A stretch of 64,000 bases of DNA, taken from positions 1 through 64,000 of the forward strand of contig CALHOU010000055.1 of the NCBI GenBank assembly GCA_938035945.1. Direction: 5' to 3'. The translations under genes and the position numbers were made by a program. This DNA is from an uncultured Granulosicoccaceae bacterium. GTDB taxonomy: Bacteria; Pseudomonadota; Gammaproteobacteria; Granulosicoccales; Granulosicoccaceae. Positions 25,643 through 33,527 of the stretch are shown one piece after another; positions within the stretch are counted from its first letter, which is position 1; the number at the start of each line of letters is the position of its first letter. The notes below the pieces were generated by a model, which saw nothing but the letters and a program-made list of their open reading frames with translations, made no database searches and was not told the origin of the DNA.

Positions 25643-26776
25643 TTAACGAAGCGCTAAGAAGCGGCTCATATATAGAATGAAATCCCATATAGAGCCTTCG
25701 TAGTCATCTGGCGCAAGAGGTCCGCCTTGATAATGGCGGGTCTTTAGCGCGACCTGTAACACTTCGAGCTTTTCTCGATCTTCAGCATTAAAGTCTTTGC
25801 ACAAAGATACGTAATCTTTAACCATTTGCGTGTCTGGATCGTTTTCCAGCCCAGTTACTCCCCAACGAATGTTCACTTTGTCTACACCGTTTGGTCGTAG
25901 ACACATGAATAACGTAAAGTTAGTCGCCATACCAACCACTAAGTTAGGATAAACGCCATACATTGGTGAGTTAATTTTTTCATCTTCGGTTAAATCGGGG
26001 TGGAATGGTCCACGTGGTGGGTAGTTTGGGTCGTAGTAGGCGTGATACCCAGTCCAGCCTTCACCTGAGCCCATCTTTTTACACAAACGTGTTGGGGTTA
26101 TTTTATGCAGTGTGTTTTTATGTGTCGTACTTAGGTGATAGCCTTCCATAAAATTTTCGAACAAACATTTCCAATTGCAGTTCCAAGTGTCTTCTTCTAT
26201 AAAAACGAGGAAACGTTCTTCTTGATGATAATTTTTTATAAGCTGTTGCAAGTCTGTTAAGCGTGGCTCTAGCGGTGCCGCGTTGCCATCAAGGTTTACA
26301 AAAATCCAGCCATTCCATATCTCTGAATCAAATTCTGGTAATGCACATTTGCTTTTATCAAAACTGGGCTTGTCTTGCATAAATGGAGCAGAAAGAAGTT
26401 TGCCTTTGTTGTCGTAGCTCCATGTGTGGTATTGGCAAACAAAGCGCTTGCTATTGCCCGAACCTTCAGCAATGCGATTACCTCTATGGCGACAAACGTT
26501 CGATAGCACTCTCACAACATTATCTATATCGCGTGTAATCAGTAGTTGTTCATCCAAAATTTCTGTCGTGAAAAAGTCGCCTGCATTAACAATTTCTCCA
26601 ACGTGTCCAACGCATAGCCATTCGCGGCGCAGCAATTGCGCGCTTTCTAGTTCAAGAAAATCAACTGAGGTATAGAATTCAGCTGGCATTGCCCGCGCGT
26701 GCTCCTTCGGTATAGATTGTATGGCCGCTAAGGTTTTGCGTAGATTTAAGACGGTGTTGTTATTTGTATCCGGCAT
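25643..26776 (-). CDS. Rieske-type oxygenase alpha subunit
   Basis: From the ATG at 26776 the protein has 377 residues (an ATG at 26851 would add 25). The Rieske [2Fe-2S] site is C95-x-H97 and C114-x2-H117 (VCRHRGN, VCQYHTW). The mononuclear iron site has H214 and H219 (EGYHLSTTH), with an aspartate near the C-terminus (SIWDFILY). This is the ring-hydroxylating/quaternary-amine demethylating family. No ferredoxin or reductase gene is adjacent. It diverges from a polar amino-acid importer, which hints at an amino-acid-like or betaine-type substrate, but this is only contextual. Confidence 0.88.
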   Translation of the reverse strand: MPDTNNNTVLNLRKTLAAIQSIPKEHARAMPAEFYTSVDFLELESAQLLRREWLCVGHVGEIVNAGDFFTTEILDEQLLITRDIDNVVRVLSNVCRHRGNRIAEGSGNSKRFVCQYHTWSYDNKGKLLSAPFMQDKPSFDKSKCALPEFDSEIWNGWIFVNLDGNAAPLEPRLTDLQQLIKNYHQEERFLVFIEEDTWNCNWKCLFENFMEGYHLSTTHKNTLHKITPTRLCKKMGSGEGWTGYHAYYDPNYPPRGPFHPDLTEDEKINSPMYGVYPNLVVGMATNFTLFMCLRPNGVDKVNIRWGVTGLENDPDTQMVKDYVSLCKDFNAEDREKLEVLQVALKTRHYQGGPLAPDDYEGSIWDFILYMSRFLALR

Positions 26777-26908
26777 TCGGCAAGTCTTGTCAGTGAGTGA
26801 TACCACCAGTAATTCTACCGTGTACTCACAGCCTTCGCGCAGCATAGTCATTTTGCGTTTCTAACGGTGTTTTAAATGGCCTGAAACGGCATTGGGTTGC
26901 GGATTTAG

Positions 26909-27026
26909 GCAATTTTAAATTGCAATCATTCTACGATTGATGCATGGTATCCGATTAGAGCAATGTGCTCGGGCGATACGCGTTTTTTGTGCTCGAAGCC
27001 TTACTTTTTCACACCTGCTAGCAGGT
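26909..27026. promoter_or_regulatory. Divergent control region with three palindromes
   Basis: Between the Rieske gene and the importer ATPase are GCAATTTTAAATTGC (26909-26923, seven-base arms), GAGCAATGTGCTC (26958-26970, five-base arms) and ACCTGCTAGCAGGT (27013-27026, a perfect 14-bp palindrome about 30 bases before the ATG at 27056). They look like operator sites for a dimeric regulator. No regulator gene is next to them. Confidence 0.5.
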
Positions 27027-27055
27027 AAGTAGCCTTAGTTTCTGGTCTTTAATTT

Positions 27056-27859
27056 ATGTCGCAAGCAGTTGCTAGTCAAAGTGATAGTCATAGCGATACG
27101 TCCGCTGTGCATGTGGAAGACTTGCATAAAAGCTATGGTAGTCTTGATGTGCTCAAGGGCGTCTCGCTTGATGCGCACGATGGTGATGTGATTTCCATTA
27201 TCGGCTCATCTGGTTCGGGAAAATCTACTTTTCTGCGCTGCATCAATTTGCTTGAACTGCCTTCGGCAGGAAAAATTACGATTGCCGGTGAAGCCGTTAA
27301 GTTTAAACCGCCAAAAAAAGGCGAGATGCAAGCAGCAGATGCCAAACAGATTCAGAGGCTACGTACTAATCTGGGCATGGTGTTTCAAAGCTTTAATCTG
27401 TGGCGTCACATGACGGTTTTGCAAAACGTCACCGAAGCACCTATTCATGTTCTAGGCATGAACAAGGCAGAAGCTATAGAAAAAGGCGAGGCGATGCTGC
27501 ATCGTGTTGGCCTTTACGATAAACGCGACCAGTACCCTGCGTTTTTATCCGGTGGCCAGCAACAACGTGCAGCGATAGCCCGTGCGTTAGCCATAGAGCC
27601 GCAAGCCATGTTATTTGACGAGCCAACGTCGGCGCTGGATCCTGAATTGGTCAGTGAGGTATTAAAAGTCATTCGTTCTATAGCTGACGAAGGCAGGACG
27701 ATGATCTTAGTCACCCATGAAATGGCTTTTGCTCGCGATGTTTCGAGCCATGTGATTTTTCTCGACGAAGGTCGAGTTGAAGAGGAAGGGGCACCTGATA
27801 AGGTGTTCAATAATTCATCGAGTGAGCGCTTTAGGGCGTTTGTTAAATCGGTACGCTAA
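27056..27859 (+). CDS. Polar amino-acid ABC transporter ATP-binding protein
   Basis: The 267-residue ATPase (HisP/OccP class) has Walker A GSSGSGKST, Q-loop FQSFNLWRHM, signature LSGGQQQRAAIARA, Walker B MLFDEPTSALDPE and H-loop VTHEMAFARD. It is the first gene of a four-gene importer, followed after 26 bases by the binding protein. Confidence 0.93.
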   Translation: MSQAVASQSDSHSDTSAVHVEDLHKSYGSLDVLKGVSLDAHDGDVISIIGSSGSGKSTFLRCINLLELPSAGKITIAGEAVKFKPPKKGEMQAADAKQIQRLRTNLGMVFQSFNLWRHMTVLQNVTEAPIHVLGMNKAEAIEKGEAMLHRVGLYDKRDQYPAFLSGGQQQRAAIARALAIEPQAMLFDEPTSALDPELVSEVLKVIRSIADEGRTMILVTHEMAFARDVSSHVIFLDEGRVEEEGAPDKVFNNSSSERFRAFVKSVR

Positions 27860-27885
27860 CTTTAAAATTAGATTGGGGATAACCA

Positions 27886-28650
27886 ATGAAACTACTTAAA
27901 TCAATCCTTGCAGCGGTCGTTGTCTCTGCAAGTTTTTCATCTCTCGCCAATGCAGAGCTTCGCCTTGGCCTTGATTCAGCTAACTACGAGCCGTTCTATT
28001 CGCGCAGTGCAAATGGTGAGTGGGCTGGTTGGGAAATTGAAATTGGAGACGCACTTTGTGCGGCTATGCAAGAAGACTGTGTGTGGGTGCCTATTGCTTG
28101 GGATGGCATCATTCCAGCACTTACCGCTAAGAAGATCGATCTTATATTCGGTTCAATGTCTATTACTGATGAGCGTAAGAAAACCATCAATTTCTCCAAC
28201 AAGTACTACAACACACCCGCAGCTTTAATAGCGCCAAAAGGAATGTCAATTTCTTCAATTGATGATTTGAAAGGCAAGAAAGTGGGTGTGCAGGTATCCA
28301 GCACACACTCTAACTATGCCGAAAAATACTTATCCGATGGCACAGACATAAAAATCTATCAAGACTTCAATGAACATAACCAAGACTTATTTGCTGGTCG
28401 AGTCGATGCTGTCGTAGCGGATAGTTTGGCACTTGCACCATTTCTAGAGTCTGCCGAAGGTGCTTGCTGTGAAATCAAAATGGAACTCAACGACGAAGAA
28501 GTATTTGGAATTGGCGTAGGCGCTGGAATTCGCAAGGAAGACACAGATCTACTCGATAGAGTCAATGCTGCGATTGTTAAAATTCGCGAAGACGGCACCT
28601 ACGATGAGATTGCCAAGAAGTACTTCAACTTTGATATTTACGGTGGCTGA
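27886..28650 (+). CDS. Polar amino-acid ABC transporter binding protein
   Basis: The 254-residue periplasmic protein (signal KLLKSILAAVVVSASFSSLANA) matches the lysine/arginine/ornithine/histidine-binding group: LGLDSANYEPF, GWEIEIGDALC, FGSMSITDERKKTINFS and LKGKKVGVQ. Two cysteine pairs are likely disulfides. A cationic or amine-type substrate is plausible from similarity; the divergent Rieske oxygenase may act on the imported compound. Confidence 0.9.
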   Translation: MKLLKSILAAVVVSASFSSLANAELRLGLDSANYEPFYSRSANGEWAGWEIEIGDALCAAMQEDCVWVPIAWDGIIPALTAKKIDLIFGSMSITDERKKTINFSNKYYNTPAALIAPKGMSISSIDDLKGKKVGVQVSSTHSNYAEKYLSDGTDIKIYQDFNEHNQDLFAGRVDAVVADSLALAPFLESAEGACCEIKMELNDEEVFGIGVGAGIRKEDTDLLDRVNAAIVKIREDGTYDEIAKKYFNFDIYGG

Positions 28651-28685
28651 TTTAAGTCACTAGCTTAAGCTATCCGTTTTCGAAA

Positions 28686-28717
28686 AAGGGTTGTGCAGGT
28701 TCTTCTGCACAACCCTT
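28686..28717 (+). other. Strong intercistronic hairpin between binding-protein and permease genes
   Basis: AAGGGTTGTGCAG (28686-28698) pairs perfectly over 13 bases with CTGCACAACCCTT (28705-28717), leaving a six-base loop. No T-run follows, so it probably stabilises the upstream mRNA or attenuates read-through, giving more binding protein than permease. Confidence 0.75.
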
Positions 28718-28759
28718 CATTCGTTGAAGACTGACTATTAATAATAGGTTTTAATTGGC

Positions 28760-29476
28760 GTGGATTTTATTATCAGCACGGCGAATCTACTGCATGAGTG
28801 GGGACCTAATTTTCTTCGCGGATTAAAAGCTACATTGCTCATTGCCATCGGTGCGTATGCACTCGGAATTACAATTGGCGTTTTCGGTGCGCTCGGAAAA
28901 ATCTATGGTGGTAAGTTTCTAAAACTCTTTCTTGAAATTTACACAACATTGATTCGGGCCGTGCCTGAGCTCGTTTTAATCCTGCTACTTTATTTCGCTG
29001 GCACCAGTTTGCTTAATCAAATATTGGAGGCAATGGGGTATCGGCCAGTGGATATCAGCGGTGTCGCCGCTGGTATTGCCGTTCTTGGTCTGGTTCAAGG
29101 TGCGTATGCCACTGAAGTAATACGAGGTGCATTGCTGGCTGTTCCCAAAGGTGAGACCGATGCAGCCATTGCGTTTGGCATGTCTAAAATCAAAGCCTTC
29201 CGTCGCGTGATACTACCGGCGATGATTCCGCTGGCTTTACCGGGCATGGCAAATTTGTGGATGATCGTTACCAAAGACACGGCCTTGTTGGCGGTTGTTG
29301 GTTTTGAAGAGCTAGCACTGGTGACCAAGCAAGCAGCCAGTAAATCGCGCTTGTTTCTAGAAGCGTTTACGGTTGCTGCCTTTCTGTACCTGTGTATAAC
29401 GCTGCTTTCCAATTATTTCTTTAAACTGCTCGAGCGACGCACCATGCGCGGTCAGCCTAAGTTAGATCAGGTATAG
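28760..29476 (+). CDS. Polar amino-acid ABC transporter permease 1
   Basis: The 238-residue HisM/HisQ-class permease starts with GTG. Membrane helices alternate with the EAA loop AIAFGMSKIKAFRRVILP. A perfect 13-bp hairpin lies between it and the binding-protein gene. Ten bases separate it from the second permease. Confidence 0.92.
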   Translation: MDFIISTANLLHEWGPNFLRGLKATLLIAIGAYALGITIGVFGALGKIYGGKFLKLFLEIYTTLIRAVPELVLILLLYFAGTSLLNQILEAMGYRPVDISGVAAGIAVLGLVQGAYATEVIRGALLAVPKGETDAAIAFGMSKIKAFRRVILPAMIPLALPGMANLWMIVTKDTALLAVVGFEELALVTKQAASKSRLFLEAFTVAAFLYLCITLLSNYFFKLLERRTMRGQPKLDQV

Positions 29477-29485
29477 GGGCAGACC

Positions 29486-30181
29486 ATGGTTTGGGATTGG
29501 CTACCAGTATATTTACCCAGATTTGTAGAAGGGCTTTGGATTACCATCAAGCTGTTTAGCCTTTCCATTTTTTTCGGATTTGCTCTGGCTATTCCAATAG
29601 GTTTAGTACAAGTAGCAGGTCCTAAATGGTTGGGGTATATCGCACACGGGTTTTGTACTTTATTTCGCGGAACTCCTTTGCTTATTCAACTTTGGTTGTT
29701 GTACTACGGTTTGGGATCGGTTTTTCCCTATTACCCTGGTCTGCGCGAATCTTTTATTTGGCCCATTTTGGTTGAGGCATTCCCTTATGCGATTGTTGCA
29801 TTTTCATTATCAGTAGCGGCCTACGAAGGGCATGTGATGAAGGGTGCGTTTCAATCCGTACCTAAAGGTGAGCTCGAGGCTGGGCGAGCGTTTGGCATGA
29901 GTGGTTTTACATTGCTTTGGCGTGTTTGGTTGCCGCGGGCTTTGCAAAACGTTTTACCCACCTTAGCTGGTGAAGCCGTTCTGACATTAAAGTCAGTGCC
30001 CCTGGCATCAACTATCACGATTTTCGGTGTTTATGGTGTGGGTTCAATAGTTCGACAAGATACCTATCGTACTTACGAACCTTTGTTATTTGTTGGGTTT
30101 ATCTATATATGTATTACTGGGCTGATCGTGGTTTTGTTTAGGTGGTTGGAAAACCGCGTTCCGTCTGAGAGCCAAATGTAG
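29486..30181 (+). CDS. Polar amino-acid ABC transporter permease 2
   Basis: The 231-residue permease of the same class has the EAA loop AGRAFGMSGFTLLWRVWLP and about five helices, starting FVEGLWITIKLFSLSIFFGF. It forms the heterodimeric channel with the preceding permease. Confidence 0.92.
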   Translation: MVWDWLPVYLPRFVEGLWITIKLFSLSIFFGFALAIPIGLVQVAGPKWLGYIAHGFCTLFRGTPLLIQLWLLYYGLGSVFPYYPGLRESFIWPILVEAFPYAIVAFSLSVAAYEGHVMKGAFQSVPKGELEAGRAFGMSGFTLLWRVWLPRALQNVLPTLAGEAVLTLKSVPLASTITIFGVYGVGSIVRQDTYRTYEPLLFVGFIYICITGLIVVLFRWLENRVPSESQM

Positions 30182-30310
30182 TCCTAAGCTAAATACTCGA
30201 ACGCTATAAAAGTGTTACAAATTGATTCCATTAACTGGCAATCCTGCAATTCTCCTATATGGTTGTGCATGAAGGCTGCTAATTCAGCCATAGATTCGGA
30301 GTACTCATTA

Positions 30311-30889
30311 ATGAGTAAAAAAAGCGTAAGTAATAAAAGCGATAAACCCAATATTCAACGCAGGCGTGTGATGCAAGGCGCTGCTTTATCAACAGCGGCA
30401 ATGGCAGCACCTGGTTTGGCTAATGCGGTATGCAATTCTGCGGCACATAAGCTAGCATCAGAACAAAGCACAACTGAGTTGGGTTCTATACTGACCAGCG
30501 AAGATATAGCTATAGAATTGGTTGAAACTGAACATTCGTTAAAGCACGGTCAATTGGCACGTGTCACTATCACTAACAGCAGCCACCGACCAATAAAACT
30601 CAACCGAGTATCACCAGGTGCTATATCAACGCAGAAAGGTGTGTATCAACTCAACGCAACCTTGAGCGAAAATCCATTGAGCATTCGATCTGGTGGTGTT
30701 TATCAATTCTGGCTAACGCCAGATGACGGTTCGCAAGCATCGATGTCGAGCAAAGCAAACTCTGTGTCGGGTGATCAAAATGTGTTGGGTGATCAAAATA
30801 AGATAACGCCGTTAGAAGTATCAGTAGTAACAAAGCTCGAGTCTGGTCTTTGGACAGGGACTCAGCGCGTGCATGCTTTGTTGTCGTAG
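30311..30889 (+). CDS. Uncharacterised Tat-exported protein
   Basis: From the ATG at 30311 (GGAG nine bases upstream) the product has 192 residues. It has a clear twin-arginine signal (QRRRVMQGAALSTAAMAA, cleavage near GLANA). The mature part is a single beta-rich domain (LVETEHSLKHGQLARVTITN) followed by a short duplicated GDQN segment. I do not recognise the family. It follows the importer operon by 130 bases and may or may not belong to it. The Tat route suggests folding or cofactor binding before export. Confidence 0.65.
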   Translation: MSKKSVSNKSDKPNIQRRRVMQGAALSTAAMAAPGLANAVCNSAAHKLASEQSTTELGSILTSEDIAIELVETEHSLKHGQLARVTITNSSHRPIKLNRVSPGAISTQKGVYQLNATLSENPLSIRSGGVYQFWLTPDDGSQASMSSKANSVSGDQNVLGDQNKITPLEVSVVTKLESGLWTGTQRVHALLS

Positions 30890-30900
30890 GTTCTTAATCT

Positions 30901-30931
30901 CAGCTTGGGTGAGGCAGGCTTACCCAAGCTG
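30901..30931. terminator. Hairpin between convergent genes
   Basis: CAGCTTGGGTGAG (30901-30913) pairs with CTTACCCAAGCTG (30919-30931) with one G-U pair. It lies 12 bases after the Tat protein stop and before the convergent monooxygenase gene. It lacks a T-run on either strand, so termination efficiency is unclear. Confidence 0.55.
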
Positions 30932-31018
30932 TTGTAGAAATGCCCAGCCAGTAACTGAAATTAATCTTCGTGTTTTAAGAAGCCATTTGTTGCTGAAACT
31001 GTGGCCGGTGTGAAATGG

Positions 31019-31330
31019 CTATTCAGCCGCACGCAAAATATGGATAACGCGATCATCAAGTAAGTGGCCCACTTGCTTGGCATACTCCGTCATATGCGCT
31101 GATTTGCCATGCGCCTCTAAGGTCGCAGACGACGTCCACTTTTCAATAACCACAAATGTATTGTTACCACACGGTGTTTGAATACTGGGTGCATCGCTTG
31201 CATCGACGGTGGGGCCATACTCAATGCAACCTTCTTCTGCGTGAACAGCTGGAATGATTTCGCGAAATGCGCGGAGTACTTCTTCTCGCTTACCTGGTTT
31301 TGTTGTGATTATTGCAACAACATGAATCAT
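31019..31330 (-). CDS. Antibiotic biosynthesis monooxygenase-domain protein
   Basis: The 103-residue protein has the ABM fold signature: VVAIITTKPGKREEVLRAF, then EEGCIEYGP and FVVIEKW. It is YgiN-like, a family of small dimeric quinol or polyketide monooxygenases that often act in detoxification. It stands alone between convergent and divergent neighbours. The substrate cannot be predicted. Confidence 0.85.
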   Translation of the reverse strand: MIHVVAIITTKPGKREEVLRAFREIIPAVHAEEGCIEYGPTVDASDAPSIQTPCGNNTFVVIEKWTSSATLEAHGKSAHMTEYAKQVGHLLDDRVIHILRAAE

Positions 31331-31593
31331 GATGTGTCCCGACTGGATGTCAAATTATGAGGATGCCTGATACTAACAGGATTGTTGTGTATCGGTTGAT
31401 GTGGTCGTGCTAGCGGCAATTAGCTAGGTAAACTGTTAACCATTTCCCTAAATTATACGTATATCTCAGCATTGCAGCGTCTCAGCCGCTATTTCTATTG
31501 TGATCGACTCATCTGATATGGAGTGTTAGATGATCTCGCTCACAAGGATATTCTTCGTTAATTCAAGTACCGATATCGGTTTGGACCTAGGTG

Positions 31594-32874
31594 ATGATCG
31601 CTGTATCTACACATATTTTTCAACAGGTTTTCGCAGTTCGGCGAAAGTCGCGGAGTTTAAGCCTTTGCGCATTAGTTGTTCTGCTCAGTGCTTGTGGTGG
31701 TGCGCAGAAGAAAGTCGAAGGGCAGGGTAACTCAGGTCCGTCATGGTCGGTTAGCCGGGTAGTTAATACCAATCACTCAATGATCACATTGCTCGACCCA
31801 TCTGATCTTGTACATCATCAAGCTGAACCATCGAATTGGTTTTTGCATGACTTTGCTATAAAAGACGACTTGCAAACAGGGCGTTTCGCAGCGGTTTTAA
31901 CCGAACGCTCGGGTAAATTCAACGTACGTGTAACGTTTGGTGAGTTAACCAAGAGCGAACAAGCGGTGGCTGGACCTGAAGCAAAATTGCGACTTCGCGT
32001 TATTAATCACAGGTTGCTATTAAGCGGTGGGGATGCATGGCCATCGGTTAAAACCGACTATCGCCGCTACGCGCACGATCCTCGCTGGATAGATGTACCT
32101 AATGGCGACTACGGCGTAATTATCACCGCACTAAAACCTGGCGCTGTTAAGGCCGACTATGTATTTCAGCTGATTCGTGTAGATGCAATGCCAAGGGTGA
32201 AGCACGCGCCGGGAGTGCCGCAGCTTATTTATGGAGAAAAGGCAGCGGTTGTTGGCGTGAACGCGAAAGGATTTCAATTTAATGAACAGTGCCATGATGT
32301 GCCCAATAAAGCGACTTGGGCTCCATTGGCTGAGCGGTCCATGCCAATACCAGGCGCTAGGCAAGCGGTTGAGCTGCCTCGCGAAATACATGAGAGGGCG
32401 ATCGTTCAGCAGCAATCTGGGAGTAATGCCACGATACCGATGGTGTTATCCAGAAATCCTGAAGTAGGTAGCTACGGCTTTTTTCTCAAGCCGAGTAGTT
32501 GGAATCAATCACAAGTGCAAGCCAATGGCGATGTGCATGTGAGTACCTTGATTCGATGTGCGGTAAAAATTACTGCCATAGATGCCTCACCTAATAACTT
32601 TGCGTTACAACTAAAACCGATTCCAACAGCAAATGACCGTTTGCCATCAACAATGAAGAAACGTTTAATGCGTAGCTTCAATGAGTGGTTGCGCGAGAAA
32701 AATGATCCTGCCTGGCGATTTAAAGAAGCGAAGGTGGAGCGCAGCACCAGCGACGCTGCCATGATATTAGGTATTGTGGATTACTTGCAATTGAGTTCTA
32801 AAGAGTCAGAAAAAATGCTACCGATGAGCAACGCCTTAAGAGTTGAGTACCTGTTAGATCGCTTGGAGCATTAG
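31594..32874 (+). CDS. Uncharacterised lipoprotein
   Basis: The 426-residue product has a lipobox (LVVLLSAC) after a basic start, so it is probably a lipoprotein. The signal region is long because a 25-residue segment precedes the hydrophobic core. A GTG lies three bases before the ATG used. The body is beta-rich with no motif I can name; the C-terminal 80 residues look helical. It precedes a small membrane protein gene on the same strand. Function unknown. Confidence 0.65.
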   Translation: MIAVSTHIFQQVFAVRRKSRSLSLCALVVLLSACGGAQKKVEGQGNSGPSWSVSRVVNTNHSMITLLDPSDLVHHQAEPSNWFLHDFAIKDDLQTGRFAAVLTERSGKFNVRVTFGELTKSEQAVAGPEAKLRLRVINHRLLLSGGDAWPSVKTDYRRYAHDPRWIDVPNGDYGVIITALKPGAVKADYVFQLIRVDAMPRVKHAPGVPQLIYGEKAAVVGVNAKGFQFNEQCHDVPNKATWAPLAERSMPIPGARQAVELPREIHERAIVQQQSGSNATIPMVLSRNPEVGSYGFFLKPSSWNQSQVQANGDVHVSTLIRCAVKITAIDASPNNFALQLKPIPTANDRLPSTMKKRLMRSFNEWLREKNDPAWRFKEAKVERSTSDAAMILGIVDYLQLSSKESEKMLPMSNALRVEYLLDRLEH

Positions 32875-32913
32875 CGCACAAGGAATAGGCAAGTGGGCAA
32901 GGACGAATACACA

Positions 32914-33162
32914 ATGAGCGATAGAATTTGGGGATTCGTTGGCATCAGCCTGGTCATCACAATATCCAGCGCAGTTTTTACGCTTCTTGTTTCGCTCATA
33001 TTTTTCCAAATAGGTGGTGAGACAGCGTTTGTCAAACCATTGTTCCTTTCTTGCTTTGGCGTTCTGATGGTACTGCAAGTGCTTTTCCCGAAATTACTTG
33101 CCTCGGCTATGGGTGTATTGTGGCGTGTGATCGGCGGTCTTTTCACTCACGGACACCGGTAG
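32914..33162 (+). CDS. Small two-helix membrane protein
   Basis: The 82-residue protein has two hydrophobic helices (VGISLVITISSAVFTLLVSL and LFLSCFGVLMVLQVLF). An in-frame GTG at 32893, with AAGGA eight bases upstream, is an equally good start. It lies about 40 bases after the lipoprotein gene, so the two may be co-transcribed. No family recognised. Confidence 0.55.
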   Translation: MSDRIWGFVGISLVITISSAVFTLLVSLIFFQIGGETAFVKPLFLSCFGVLMVLQVLFPKLLASAMGVLWRVIGGLFTHGHR

Positions 33163-33527
33163 CTACTGCCGATTTATTGCACGGCCAGCGTATTTGCGTC
33201 AAAATGAGCCGTATCAGCCCCTATTCGGCTAAATCTAGTACTTAGCGCGGTGTTGCTTTGATGCTTTCGCCAGATTTTCGATTTCTGTCCTGCATAGAAC
33301 ACTGGCTTTAAGCAGGTCAGCTGGGATGAGCTGGGATGAGCTGGGATGAGCAGCGATCTTATCATTAGAACCCTATGCCCCAATCGCTGTCCTATGCAGT
33401 TATGAACTAGATCGTACTGGTAGGCCGGAACGATACAACTGATGTGACTTGGCGGGTCGAGTCGTATCGCCAATAATTGATAAAATATAGGGCTCCCGAG
33501 CCGGTTAAAACAGGAAACCAAACAACG
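33163..33527. repeat. Intergenic region with a 10-bp triple repeat upstream of icd
   Basis: About 365 bases hold no convincing gene. Three perfect 10-base units (CTGGGATGAG) run head to tail at 33321-33350, preceded by a partial AG copy. The spacing is close to one helical turn, so the units face the same side of the DNA. The icd ribosome-binding site (AGGAAACC, about 33512) and ATG lie about 180 bases downstream. Confidence 0.6.

Noticed and set aside
31530-31730. Short open frame overlapping the lipoprotein start
   Set aside because: No domain or signal; the overlapping frame encodes a lipobox and continues for 426 residues.
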